Positions 1 to 8,782 of a stretch of 64,000 nt of DNA are shown piece after piece; position 1 is the stretch's first letter, and every line of letters starts with the position of its first letter. The stretch lies in contig NZ_FOUE01000002.1 in NCBI RefSeq assembly GCF_900114775.1, positions 248,001 to 312,000 of the forward strand. Direction: 5' to 3'. The notes under the pieces were generated by a model that saw only the letters and a list, made by a program, of their open reading frames with translations, did not search any database and was not told where the DNA came from. Origin of the DNA: Marinobacter zhejiangensis (GTDB lineage: Bacteria; Pseudomonadota; Gammaproteobacteria; Pseudomonadales; Oleiphilaceae). Both the position numbers and the translations under genes were made by a program.

Positions 1-30
1 GAATTGGACAACGGCAGCGTTGCCTGACCC

Positions 31-843
31 TCAGTCTTCTAGGGTCACCTGGCCTTCCATATAGAACGCTGCCTGACCGGAAATACTGACCCGGTCTCCC
101 TTCAGCTCGCAGTTCAAGTGTCCGCCTCGGGCTGAAAGCTGCTGGGCGGACAGGCGACTCTTACTCAGTCGTCCGGCCCAGTAGGGCGTTAGCACGCTGT
201 GAATAGACCCGGTGACCGGGTCTTCATCAATACCAATCCCGGGTGCAAAGTAGCGACTGACAAAATCACAATGTTCCCCTTCTGCCGTGATGATCAGCCC
301 CTGGTTGCCGAGCTCCTTCAACAGACGAAAATCGGGCGTCGCGTTGCGAACCGCGGCTTCATCCGTCAGCACCACCAGGTAGTTGGTATCGTTGGGTACG
401 AAGTAAACATGATCGTCAACCCCTTCCAGGGCGTCGTGCAGAAGCTGGGGCGTCGGCACCAGTTCCATGGCAAGGTTAGGAAAGTCCAGTTCAAGCCAGT
501 GATTGTCGCGTCTCACAACGCCAAGGGGGCCGCTCATGGAGCGGAACCGGATGGCATTCCGCTCGAACCCCAGACGGTTGAACAGCACCCAGGCGGTGGC
601 CAGGGTGGCATGGCCACACAGGGGAACCTCTGCCCCCGGCGTGAACCAGCGAATGTGAAAGTCGGCCTCGCTGCCTTCCGGTTCACGGACGACAAACGCG
701 GTCTCTGACAAGTGGTTCTCCTGTGCGATGTTCTGAAGCAGGGTATCGGGCAGCCATTGTTCCAACGGCATGACGGCCGCCGGGTTGCCGCGGAATTGCT
801 GGCTGGTGAAGGCGTCGACCTGATAAATCGGAAGTGTCGTCAT
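31..843 (-). CDS. PhzF-family isomerase-like protein (270 aa)
   Basis: This is a soluble cytoplasmic protein of the PhzF/DapF-like epimerase fold; most members outside phenazine operons have unknown substrates. The N-terminus carries the family signature, YQVDAFTSQQFRGNPAAV at residues 7-24, followed by SETAF at 46-50, whose Glu47 matches the catalytic acid of PhzF. A CGHATLATA loop follows, and DPVTGSIHSVLTPYW lies near the C-terminus. The length fits the family (about 260-300 aa). I chose the ATG at 843 because homology begins there; the open frame extends further upstream without family sequence. No phenazine genes are nearby, so a phenazine role is not supported. A small unknown gene lies upstream in the same direction and a MocR-type regulator is divergent, a plausible control arrangement but only an inference. 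Confidence 0.9.
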   Translation of the reverse strand: MTTLPIYQVDAFTSQQFRGNPAAVMPLEQWLPDTLLQNIAQENHLSETAFVVREPEGSEADFHIRWFTPGAEVPLCGHATLATAWVLFNRLGFERNAIRFRSMSGPLGVVRRDNHWLELDFPNLAMELVPTPQLLHDALEGVDDHVYFVPNDTNYLVVLTDEAAVRNATPDFRLLKELGNQGLIITAEGEHCDFVSRYFAPGIGIDEDPVTGSIHSVLTPYWAGRLSKSRLSAQQLSARGGHLNCELKGDRVSISGQAAFYMEGQVTLED

Positions 844-869
844 GGTTTGTCCTGTCTGCGGATGTTGGG

Positions 870-1178
870 TCAGGTGGAGTGTCTGCCAGTGTATAGCGTG
901 GCGTATTGGTGTGCTCGCAGGTTCACGAACAGGGCCAGCTCCGTTGCGCCATACAGGTGAATCCTGGTTTGGGTTCCGCGCCGGCAGATCACCCAGTGGC
1001 GCCTGCCGGCGCGGCAAACTTCAAAGCCAAGTGCCTCAAGATGTTGCAGGTTTCGGTCAGCACTGTCGGTTGCGTTTCTGTTCAGCGCATGGCTGTTGGC
1101 AATGCCCAGCAGGTCCCGTCGGTCGCCACTGGGACTGGGTAAAACAGGGGGCGTAAGTCTGGATTCAAAGGTGGTCAT
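870..1178 (-). CDS. Small protein of unknown function (102 aa)
   Basis: I do not recognise a family. The ATG at 1178 is preceded by GGGAG at a suitable distance, and the stop lies 26 bases before the PhzF-like start, so the two are probably co-transcribed. The protein is soluble, with several basic residues and two cysteines, no signal peptide and no membrane segment. The middle part (LQHLEALGFEVCRAGRRHWV) looks like a small alpha/beta domain, but that is only an impression. The frame being open with a ribosome binding site, and lying on the coding strand of its neighbour, are the main reasons to call it. Confidence 0.6.
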   Translation of the reverse strand: MTTFESRLTPPVLPSPSGDRRDLLGIANSHALNRNATDSADRNLQHLEALGFEVCRAGRRHWVICRRGTQTRIHLYGATELALFVNLRAHQYATLYTGRHST

Positions 1179-1248
1179 CGGTCGGGCTCCCGTTCCGTGG
1201 ATTTCCCGATTATTGTGGCTCTGATGGTCGAAGCCATAACAGATTCAG

Positions 1249-1254
1249 ATTATA
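1249..1254 (-). promoter_or_regulatory. Consensus -10 for the small gene/PhzF-like operon
   Basis: The minus strand reads TATAAT here, 71 bases before the start codon at 1178. I see no good -35 at 16-18 bases; the area where it would lie overlaps the left arm of the inverted repeat at 1262-1306, so expression may depend on a bound factor. Only the -10 is seen; the rest is inference. Confidence 0.4.
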
Positions 1255-1261
1255 TTTTTTT

Positions 1262-1306
1262 GAACCGGTACAGTGTTCAGGATTTGAAAACTGTGCTGTA
1301 TGGTTC
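1262..1306. promoter_or_regulatory. Imperfect inverted repeat, candidate MocR operator
   Basis: The left arm GAACCGGTACAGT (1262-1274) and right arm ACTGTGCTGTATGGTTC (1290-1306) are imperfect reverse complements: both contain GAACC followed after one or two bases by TACAG. They lie between the divergent MocR regulator and the small-gene/PhzF operon. The right arm fills the spacer of a possible promoter for the regulator (TTGAAA 1284-1289, CATAGT 1306-1311, 16-base spacer). MocR/GabR-type regulators typically bind paired half-sites in such divergent regions. Binding is inferred. Confidence 0.45.
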
Positions 1307-1358
1307 ATAGTAAATCTGTGCTGCACCCGCTGTTCACCGATCTGGCAGGATATTGATC

Positions 1359-2777
1359 ATGAGTGTTCTCTATAACCACATTGCCGACCAGCTTCAGACT
1401 CTGATCCTTGATGGCGTTTACCGGGATGGCGAGCGGTTGCCGGGTGTCCGGTTGCTGAGCAAACAGTTTGGAGTCAGTGTGTCCACCATTCTTCAGGCCC
1501 ACCAGACCCTGGAAGGACGTGGCTATCTGCAGGCCAGGGAGCGCAGCGGCTACTTTGTTCGTTTGCCTCGTCTGGATATGCCTGAACCGGCAATGAGTAT
1601 CTCCCGGGCTGAGCCTGTTGCGGTCAGTGCCCGCGACATGGCCCTGGAGCTGTGCCTTGATGAGCTCAATCGCATGGTGCCGCTGGCGGCGGCGATTCCC
1701 CATGCCGATTTCCTGCCGGTGCGGCAGATTCAACAGGCGTCATTGTGGGCGGCCCGGCATGGGTTTGAAACCCTGGATTATGCCTTTCCCGGCAAGTCTG
1801 CCTTCCGCCGTCAGATTGCTCAGCGGATGACGGGCCTGGGCTGCATGGTATCGCCGGACGATATACTGGCGACCAACGGCGCCCAGGAAGCCATCATCCT
1901 CGCGTTACGGGCGGTAACCGAACCCGGTGATATTGTGGCGGTTGAGTCGCCTTCCTTCCCAGGTATTCTTCAGGCATTGGATGTGGTCGGCCTGCGGGTC
2001 ATTGAAATTCCGACCCATGCCACCGATGGCATTAGCCTCGAAGGCTTGCAACTGGCGTTGGAGCAATGGCCGGTCAAGGCCTGTGTGATGGTGGCCAACC
2101 ACAGCAACCCATTGGGAACCTGTCTCAGCGATGAGCGCAAGGTGGCTCTGGTGAACATGCTGGAGGCCGCGGGGGTGCCGCTGATCGAGGATGATATCTA
2201 TGGCGATCTCTATCACAGCGGTGAACGTCCCCGCCCGGCGAAGACCTTTGACCGTACCGGCAACGTGATCTATTGCAGCTCCTTCTCCAAGACGATATCG
2301 CCGGGGCTGCGGTTGGGCTGGATGGTGCCCGGGCGTTACCGCACCGAGGCTCGCCACCAGAAGTATTTCAGTAACCTGGCCACGGCCAGCCTGCCGCAGC
2401 TTGCGGTGGCGCGTTTTCTGGAGCAGGGCGGATACGATCGGTACCTGCGCTCGGCGCGCCAGTGGTACCGGGATGCGACTGAGCGGATGCGGATAGCCGT
2501 TGGTCGCTCCTTCCCGGAGGGCACCGCGGTCAGCAAGCCCCAAGGGGGCTTTGTGCTGTGGGTGCAGTTACCGGGCAATGCTTCCGGCACTCGGGTGTAC
2601 CAGCTGGCGCGGGAGGAGGGGATCAACGTGGCACCGGGGCGGATGTTCTCCACCACCGCAAACAAATATGAGAACTGCTTGCGCCTGAACTGCGCCAACC
2701 CTTGGAATGAGCGGATCGAAAATGCGATTCATCGCTTGGGCATTCTGGCGACCCAGGCCGTTGCCGAATTGTCCTGA
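1359..2777 (+). CDS. MocR/PdxR-type GntR regulator with aminotransferase domain (472 aa)
   Basis: This is a transcription factor fused to a class-I aminotransferase fold. Residues about 5-75 form the winged helix of the GntR family (DGERLPGVRLLSKQFGVSVS, then a QAHQTLEGRGYL helix). The remainder is PLP-binding, with the Schiff-base lysine in SSFSKTISPGLRLGWM. Members such as GabR, TauR and PdxR sense PLP or amino-compound adducts and often control a divergent metabolic gene. The ATG at 1359 is preferred over the in-frame TTG at 1353 because AGGA lies about 8 bases upstream of it. The divergent small-gene/PhzF operon and the gene itself are the likely targets, through the inverted repeat at 1262-1306. 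The ligand is unknown. Confidence 0.92.
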   Translation: MSVLYNHIADQLQTLILDGVYRDGERLPGVRLLSKQFGVSVSTILQAHQTLEGRGYLQARERSGYFVRLPRLDMPEPAMSISRAEPVAVSARDMALELCLDELNRMVPLAAAIPHADFLPVRQIQQASLWAARHGFETLDYAFPGKSAFRRQIAQRMTGLGCMVSPDDILATNGAQEAIILALRAVTEPGDIVAVESPSFPGILQALDVVGLRVIEIPTHATDGISLEGLQLALEQWPVKACVMVANHSNPLGTCLSDERKVALVNMLEAAGVPLIEDDIYGDLYHSGERPRPAKTFDRTGNVIYCSSFSKTISPGLRLGWMVPGRYRTEARHQKYFSNLATASLPQLAVARFLEQGGYDRYLRSARQWYRDATERMRIAVGRSFPEGTAVSKPQGGFVLWVQLPGNASGTRVYQLAREEGINVAPGRMFSTTANKYENCLRLNCANPWNERIENAIHRLGILATQAVAELS

Positions 2778-2801
2778 CCGCGTGTGACTCGGGTTAGGAC
2801 G

Positions 2802-3443
2802 TCACACTGCCCGAAGATCCAGGGGATCCATCAGTCCCGCCGCGATGGCCAGGCCAGTGACATCTGGTAGCCGGTCCACATCAAGACGTTTCATCACGCG
2901 GGAGCGGTATAGGTCTATGGTCTTGACGCTGACGCCGAGCTGCTCAGCGATTTCACGGCTGGTGTAGCCTTGCGCCAGTGGCAGGAATACGTCCCGCTCT
3001 CTGGGGGTCAGGGTGGCGATCTTCGCCATGGCATCCGGTGACGCGCCTCCTGTTGATGGCGGGCTTTGGCGATCCTGCAAGGCCTGCTGGACGCTATCCA
3101 GCAGCAGCTGTTCGTTGAAAGGCTTCTCGATAAAGTCGAAAGCGCCGGACTTGAATGCACGCACGGCGATGGGAACGTCGGCGTGACCGGAGACGAAAAT
3201 CACCGGCAGGTCCAGCTTCCGCTTTTGCATTTCTTCCTGAACGTTCAGCCCCCCGAGCCCCGGCATCCGCACATCGAGAACGACACAACCGGTCGCAGAG
3301 TCCGGAATCGCATCAAGGAACTGGCGCCCATCGGCGTAACCCTGAACCCTCAGACCAACGGACTCCAGCAGCCACTGGGTTGAGTCCAGCATTCCAGTAT
3401 CGTCGTCGACAACATAGACAACCGCTTCTTCCGGCTTGGTCAT
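2802..3443 (-). CDS. FixJ/LuxR-type response regulator (213 aa)
   Basis: This is a two-component transcription factor. A receiver domain (residues about 8-125) has the acidic pocket VVDDD, the phospho-acceptor Asp57 in CVVLDVRMPG, and Lys107 in FIEKPF. It is followed by a LuxR-type helix-turn-helix (about 145-205: LTPRERDVFLPLAQGYTSRE). The composition is that of FixJ/TodT-like regulators. It lies 50 bases downstream of the PAS-kinase on the same strand and is surely its partner. The pair is divergent from an acyl-CoA synthetase and a permease, which are the likely targets. It converges with the MocR regulator across 24 bases. Confidence 0.93.
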   Translation of the reverse strand: MTKPEEAVVYVVDDDTGMLDSTQWLLESVGLRVQGYADGRQFLDAIPDSATGCVVLDVRMPGLGGLNVQEEMQKRKLDLPVIFVSGHADVPIAVRAFKSGAFDFIEKPFNEQLLLDSVQQALQDRQSPPSTGGASPDAMAKIATLTPRERDVFLPLAQGYTSREIAEQLGVSVKTIDLYRSRVMKRLDVDRLPDVTGLAIAAGLMDPLDLRAV

Positions 3444-3493
3444 GAGGGCCCCTTATGGTGATTGTTGTTTGTGATTGATGGTTGGTTAGGGTT

Positions 3494-5323
3494 TCAGGTT
3501 GCGCTATGGCCCAGCGCGGCCTTGGCGGGAAACCGGCAAATCAGCCGCAGGCCGCCTTCGGCGCTCCGTTCGGCATCCAGGAAACCGCCGAAACTCTCGA
3601 CAATGGAGCGGCTCATGGACAGACCCAACCCCAGCCCCTCGGACTTCAGGGTGAAAAACGGTGTGAACATCTGCCGCAGCCCTTCGTCATCCAGCCCCGG
3701 CCCCTGATCCTCCACCTCTATCCATACATCCTGGCTGGCCGACAGCCGGGTCGTAATGCGGATCTGGGAGGGCGCATCGTGATGGCGTTCCCGGTTGGCG
3801 TCAACTGCGTTTCGTATCAGGTTGATCAACACTTGCTGAAGTAGCACCGGGTCGGCCGTCAGGGTGGGGTTGGCCTCGGCCAGCTCCAGCTCAACGGTGA
3901 TGTTGTGCTTGGCGGTTTCCCAGTGGCAGAGGCGTACCGCAGCGTCAATGGTCTCGTTCAGGGCAATGCAGGCGCTACGCTTTTTGCCTTTGCGTAGGAA
4001 GGCGCGCAATCGCTTGATCACTTCAGCAGCGTGGTCGGCATGGTGGGTGATACGCTGCAGGCCGTCCTGCACCCGGTGGAGGGCGTCCGGATTGTCGTCA
4101 AGTTGGCCAAGGTAGCGTTTACTGGCATTGGCGTAGTTGACGATGGTGGCCAGCGGCTGGTTCATTTCGTGGGCAATACCGGAAGCCAGCTCCCCCAGGG
4201 TCGCTAACCGGGCGGTGTGGGCGAGTTCCTCCTGGTGGCGGCGTTGTTCGCTTTCCCGAAGTTCCCGTTCCGTCATGTCCCTCGCCACCAGTGAATAATA
4301 GGTCGCGCCCTGGGCTGCCTGGTGGGAAAGCAACACCAGGGATACCGGCAGCGAGCTATTCCCATCCAGCGCCGCCAGGCGAGTCTCCGTCTCCCAGACA
4401 CCGCTTCGATCAGCCTGCGGCAGCCCGACAGAAATCAGGCGCTGGAACTCACCGGGTTCGAAGAATGCTGTGACCGATGGCAGTGGGTTGTTGTCCGCCA
4501 CGGCCAGCGCCCGCCGGGCAGCCGGGTTCATGTAGCTGACATCGCCGGTGCGGCTGACAAACAGCACCAGGTCTGTATTGGCCTCAACCACCTGGGCCAG
4601 ACGCCGGTTGTTCTCTTCCGAATTGACCCGGGCGGTGATGTCCCGGGACACGCTCACCACTTCAATCACTGCGCCGGTATAGGTCTCGCGGATGGCCCTG
4701 GCAGCGGTTTCAAACCATCGCAATTGACCATCGCGGCGGCGGATCTGCAGCGTCAGGGTCGCATAACCGGAGTCCCGTAGGCTGTTACGGGCCTCATCCA
4801 GTTGGCCTTCAAGGCTCTCCGGGACGACAACATCCATCAGGCCTTTCCCGCGCAGCTCCTCGGGCCAGAAGCCTAACAGACGCCAGGACGCCGGCGAGGC
4901 ATCCACAAAGTGACCGCCAGGAGCGTGGCGAGAAATCAGGTCGGTGGTGTTCTCGATGATGAGTCGGTACAGCCGGTTGGAGCGGGTCGCTTCCGCCAGT
5001 TCGTGGAGGGTCTCTGTCGCATCCCGCCCGCGAATCACCACGTGCTGGTTTTCCGGGTCGGGGATAAAGGTCCATAGCACCGAGCGTTCGCCAATTCGGC
5101 TTTCCACGTTAGTGATGGTTCGGACCTGGCTCTGGCAGGCCTGGATCAGGGCGCCCTGATTCTGTGGCAGCAGCGCGATGGGGGTATCCATGCCAGCGGC
5201 CTGTAGCCATTGCCCGGTGGTTTCATTCCAGGCCTGGATCGCCCCGCTGGTGTCGCAAATCAGGCAGGCATCCGGGTCGTTGGCCAACAAAAGCGGGTTG
5301 GGTTTGTTGGAGGCTGACGTCAT
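3494..5323 (-). CDS. Soluble multi-PAS sensor histidine kinase, FixL-like (609 aa)
   Basis: The protein is a cytoplasmic sensor kinase without a convincing membrane segment. Three PAS-like regions precede the kinase (about residues 10-80, 115-230 and 240-350). The dimerisation/phosphoacceptor helix has ASGIAHEMNQPLATIVNYAN, with the His in AHEMNQPL. The ATPase part has an N-box (LINLIRNAVDANRE) and glycine boxes (VEDQGPGLD; GLGLGLSMSRSIVESFGG). AHEMNQPL is typical of FixL/DctB/TodS-type kinases. It heads a two-gene unit with the FixJ-type regulator. The signal is unknown; the PAS domains show no obvious heme-binding signature that I could verify. Context suggests it detects a carbon source activated by the divergent ligase. 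Confidence 0.9.
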   Translation of the reverse strand: MTSASNKPNPLLLANDPDACLICDTSGAIQAWNETTGQWLQAAGMDTPIALLPQNQGALIQACQSQVRTITNVESRIGERSVLWTFIPDPENQHVVIRGRDATETLHELAEATRSNRLYRLIIENTTDLISRHAPGGHFVDASPASWRLLGFWPEELRGKGLMDVVVPESLEGQLDEARNSLRDSGYATLTLQIRRRDGQLRWFETAARAIRETYTGAVIEVVSVSRDITARVNSEENNRRLAQVVEANTDLVLFVSRTGDVSYMNPAARRALAVADNNPLPSVTAFFEPGEFQRLISVGLPQADRSGVWETETRLAALDGNSSLPVSLVLLSHQAAQGATYYSLVARDMTERELRESEQRRHQEELAHTARLATLGELASGIAHEMNQPLATIVNYANASKRYLGQLDDNPDALHRVQDGLQRITHHADHAAEVIKRLRAFLRKGKKRSACIALNETIDAAVRLCHWETAKHNITVELELAEANPTLTADPVLLQQVLINLIRNAVDANRERHHDAPSQIRITTRLSASQDVWIEVEDQGPGLDDEGLRQMFTPFFTLKSEGLGLGLSMSRSIVESFGGFLDAERSAEGGLRLICRFPAKAALGHSAT

Positions 5324-5478
5324 AGCTGATCTTCTTATGGTGGTTTTACTATAATACTATGGGTCTATTGCTATAAATATTTGTGCAATTACTATTGGCA
5401 GCTAGAAAGAGTATAGCTGTAATTGTAAGTGCTCTGGAAATGCCACAAGAACAACAGCGTTCTACATAGGTGACCCCC

Positions 5479-7107
5479 ATGACCGCGATTTTTGAAACCG
5501 GCCTAGAACAGGTCCATGCCAACCACAGCGTCCTGTCTCCGTTGGACTTTATTGCCCGTACCGCAAGTGTGTATCCGGATTACCCCTCGGTGATCCACGG
5601 TGCGATCCGCTACAACTGGAGCCAGACTTATGATCGTTGTCGTCGTCTGGCATCTGCGCTGGTCGGACGGGGCATTGGCAAGGGCGATACCGTTGCTGTG
5701 ATGTTGCCCAACATTCCCGCCATGGTGGAATGCCACTTTGGTGTGCCTATGATTGGCGCTGTGCTTAACACCCTGAACGTGCGTCTGGATGCGGAAGCGA
5801 TTGCTTTCATGCTGGAGCATGGTGAAGCCAAGGTGGTCATTGCTGACCGGGAGTTCGGTGAGGTTATCCGTGAGGCCGTTAACCACATGGAACACCGCCC
5901 ACTGGTTATTGACGTTGATGACCCTGAGTACGGTGAAGGATCCGCCGTCAGCGACCTGGATTACGAGGCCTTCCTGCAGGAAGGTGACCCAGGCTACCAG
6001 TGGCAGCTGCCGGAAGACGAGTGGGATGCCATTTCACTCAACTACACCTCTGGCACCACCGGCAACCCGAAAGGTGTGGTCTATCACCACCGGGGTGCTT
6101 TTCTGAATGCCATGGGTAATCAGGCGGTATGGTCGATGGGGCAGCACCCGGTCTACCTGTGGACCCTGCCCATGTTCCACTGCAACGGCTGGTGTTACCC
6201 CTGGACGGTGACGGCACTGGCGGGAACCCATGTCTGCCTGCGTCGGGTCGATCCCGAGAAAATCCTGCGTTTGATTCGTGAGCACCGTGTCACTCACATG
6301 TGTGGTGCGCCGATCGTTCTCAATGCCCTGCTGAATGTGCCGGAAGCAGCGAAGGGTGGAATCGACCATGTCGTCAGCGCCATGACAGCGGGCGCAGCGC
6401 CCCCAGCCCAGGTGATCGGAGCCATCGAGGAAATGGGCATCCGTATCACTCACGTCTACGGTCTGACCGAAGTGTATGGTCCGGTCACGGTGTGTGCCTG
6501 GAAATCCAAGTGGGATGAGCTGTCGCTGGACGAGCGCGCCGTGATCAAGGCACGCCAGGGCGTTCGTTACCCAACCCTGGCCGGCATGATGGTCGGCGAC
6601 CCCAACACCATGGCGCCGGTCCCCAAAGACGGCAAGACCATCGGCGAAATCTTCCTACGTGGTAACACGGTCATGAAGGGCTACCTCAAGAACCCGAGTG
6701 CAACCGAAGAAGCCTTCCGCGGCGGCTGGTTCCACACCGGTGACTTGGCGGTGTGGCACGAAGACGGTTACATGGAGATTAAGGACCGCCTGAAAGACAT
6801 CATCATTTCTGGCGGCGAAAACATCTCCACCATCGAAGTGGAAGATGCCCTGTATCGCCACCCGGCGGTGCTGGAAGCGGCGGTGGTCGCGCGTCCGGAT
6901 GAGAAGTGGGGCGAAACGCCGTGTGCCTTCATTACGCTGAAGCCTGAGGCTGGCAATGTGACGGAAGAGGACCTGATCAACTTCTGCCGCGAGCGCCTGG
7001 CCCGCTTCAAGGTCCCGAAGACCATTGTGTTTACCGCACTGCCGAAGACATCCACTGGAAAAATCCAGAAGTTTGTCTTGCGCGATCAGGCGCGAGAACT
7101 GGGCTAA
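5479..7107 (+). CDS. Acyl-CoA synthetase (AMP-forming ligase, 542 aa)
   Basis: The enzyme activates a carboxylic acid to its CoA thioester through an acyl-adenylate. Core motifs are all present: the phosphate loop NYTSGTTGNPKGVVYHHRG (about residues 182-200), the YGLTEVYGP motif, TGDLAVWHEDGYMEIKDR, the hinge ISGGENIS, and the C-terminal catalytic lysine in PKTSTGKIQKF. The sequence resembles the medium-chain/methylmercaptopropionate (DmdB-like) ligases, but the acid is not determinable here. ATG 5479 is chosen over GTG 5470 because AGGTGA ends five bases upstream of the ATG. It is followed by a permease gene and preceded divergently by a FixLJ-like pair, suggesting a regulated uptake-and-activation module. 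Confidence 0.9.
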   Translation: MTAIFETGLEQVHANHSVLSPLDFIARTASVYPDYPSVIHGAIRYNWSQTYDRCRRLASALVGRGIGKGDTVAVMLPNIPAMVECHFGVPMIGAVLNTLNVRLDAEAIAFMLEHGEAKVVIADREFGEVIREAVNHMEHRPLVIDVDDPEYGEGSAVSDLDYEAFLQEGDPGYQWQLPEDEWDAISLNYTSGTTGNPKGVVYHHRGAFLNAMGNQAVWSMGQHPVYLWTLPMFHCNGWCYPWTVTALAGTHVCLRRVDPEKILRLIREHRVTHMCGAPIVLNALLNVPEAAKGGIDHVVSAMTAGAAPPAQVIGAIEEMGIRITHVYGLTEVYGPVTVCAWKSKWDELSLDERAVIKARQGVRYPTLAGMMVGDPNTMAPVPKDGKTIGEIFLRGNTVMKGYLKNPSATEEAFRGGWFHTGDLAVWHEDGYMEIKDRLKDIIISGGENISTIEVEDALYRHPAVLEAAVVARPDEKWGETPCAFITLKPEAGNVTEEDLINFCRERLARFKVPKTIVFTALPKTSTGKIQKFVLRDQARELG

Positions 7108-7221
7108 GTCAACGGAATTTCCATCAGGTCAGGTAACTGCCTGGCCTGGTGCATTGCAGTAACCCCAATTACCACAAAAACAACATCAGGCGAGCTTAAC
7201 GCTGTGCCAGGAGGTTCTTTT

Positions 7222-8598
7222 ATGCAAATGTACCATCGTAGAGACGGCGCGGAGCAGCCCAGCTGGGCCGCCGGACCGTTCAAGATTCGACTGCCGTTTG
7301 TTCACTATCGCTGGGAAGTTGCAGAGATGGTGCAGGCGCTGATCATGTTCGTGGTCAGCTTGGCCATGATCCCGCTGCTGGAAAAATACCTGGGTGTACC
7401 CTACGACGTTGCCCTGGCCTATGTGGTGGTTTGTGGTATCGGTTTCATGTTGCCAGCGTTGCTGGGGGTTCCCCTTGTGCCGGGCTGGATCACCCCGGGT
7501 ATCCCCGTTGTTCTGCTGTTCCTCGGTGACTTTGAGCCGGGCGCTGAGGCGATTCAGGCGCTGTTTGCGCTGCAGTTCCTGGTATTCCTGATTTTCCTCG
7601 TACTGGGCCTGACCGGTATGGGTAACAAACTGGTGGAGTGGATTCCCCGGTCGATGAAGGGCGGAATCATCATCGGTGCCGGTATTGCCGCTCTGATGGG
7701 TGAAATCGAAGCCGGTGGACGGCTGGCGGAAACCCCGATCTCGCTGATTGTGGGTGGCCTGGTGTGCCTGTACCTGATGTTTTCACTGTCTTTCAAAGGG
7801 TTTGTGGAAACCAATCCGATTGCCCGGAAAATTGCCAACTACGGCATGGTGCCGGGTATGGTTGTAGCGATTCTGGTGGGTTTTGCGACCGGAGAATATG
7901 AGGTGCCGACCGTGCAGTGGGGCATTACCCAGCCGGCGTTTGGCGAGCTCTGGAACTACCTGCCGTTTACTGTTGGATTCCCTTCGGCTGACGTGTTCCT
8001 GCTGGCCATTCCGACCGCCGTGATTGCCTACATCATTGCGTTTGGCGACATCATCGTAGGTAAGTCCCTGATGGATCGCGTTGACCACCTGCGCAAGGAC
8101 GAAGTGATCGACAGCAGCGTGGACCGGGTTCACCTGGTGACAGCGATCCGCAACGGTATGCACGCGTTCTTTGCACCCTACCCGGGGTTGGCCGGACCGA
8201 TCTGGACCGCCGTGACCGCCACCATGGCGGAACGCTACAAGTACGGCCGTAAGGCGATGGATTCCATTTACAGTGGCGGTGGCACTTTCTGGATTACCGG
8301 ATTTATCGCCCTGTTTATCCTGCCGCTGGTGAGCTTTTTCCAGCCGGTACTGCCGATTGCCCTGTCACTGACCCTGCTGCTGACCGGTTACATCTGTCTG
8401 ATGGTGGGCCTGGAGCAGCTGGAGAACAACACCGAGCGTGGTATTGCCGGAACCATGGGGGTTGTCCTTGCGGTGTACGGTGCGGGCTGGGGCTTGGCCA
8501 CCGGAGCCGTTCTCTACCTGCTGATTGAGCGCACCAAGCTGTTGGGCTTTACCCCGGACCCGGAAGCGCCGGGGGCAAGGGCCGCCGAAGAACATTAA
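7222..8598 (+). CDS. Polytopic permease, NCS2/SulP-like (458 aa)
   Basis: The protein has about 12-14 hydrophobic segments after a short hydrophilic N-terminus, with paired half-helix-like stretches (VPLVPGWITPGIPV; GFPSADVFLLAIPTAVIAYIIAFGDIIVG) reminiscent of NCS2 xanthine/uracil and SulP carriers. I cannot assign a subfamily or substrate; DUF3360-type membrane proteins are a possible relative. The ATG at 7222 has a strong AGGAGG eight bases upstream; an in-frame GTG at 7204 lacks this. It sits 114 bases behind the acyl-CoA synthetase and ends at a strong terminator, so the two probably form one unit, with the permease importing the acid that the ligase activates. The function is inferred from context only. 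Confidence 0.75.
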   Translation: MQMYHRRDGAEQPSWAAGPFKIRLPFVHYRWEVAEMVQALIMFVVSLAMIPLLEKYLGVPYDVALAYVVVCGIGFMLPALLGVPLVPGWITPGIPVVLLFLGDFEPGAEAIQALFALQFLVFLIFLVLGLTGMGNKLVEWIPRSMKGGIIIGAGIAALMGEIEAGGRLAETPISLIVGGLVCLYLMFSLSFKGFVETNPIARKIANYGMVPGMVVAILVGFATGEYEVPTVQWGITQPAFGELWNYLPFTVGFPSADVFLLAIPTAVIAYIIAFGDIIVGKSLMDRVDHLRKDEVIDSSVDRVHLVTAIRNGMHAFFAPYPGLAGPIWTAVTATMAERYKYGRKAMDSIYSGGGTFWITGFIALFILPLVSFFQPVLPIALSLTLLLTGYICLMVGLEQLENNTERGIAGTMGVVLAVYGAGWGLATGAVLYLLIERTKLLGFTPDPEAPGARAAEEH

Positions 8599-8614
8599 TC
8601 TCCTTGTGTGTTTT

Positions 8615-8652
8615 GGGGGAGTCTGGGCTTGTCCCGGCTCCCCCTTTTTTTT
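8615..8652 (+). terminator. Intrinsic terminator after permease gene
   Basis: A GGGGGAG/CTCCCCC stem (8615-8621 with 8638-8644) is followed by eight T residues (8645-8652). It closes the acyl-CoA synthetase/permease unit. Confidence 0.9.
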
Positions 8653-8782
8653 GGTGATTGCTGAGGGCTGGCTTAATGGGCCAGTTTGATCATGATGCTG
8701 GTCGAATAGTGTACAATTTTAGTCGGTTCCGACACACGCAGCTCCATGACTCCAAAAAACACAATAATGATGGGAGGCAGGT

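Noticed and set aside
5324-5478. Sigma-54 promoter in the FixLJ/ligase intergenic region
   Set aside because: A TGGCA occurs but without the GC element at the required spacing; no convincing -24/-12 pair.
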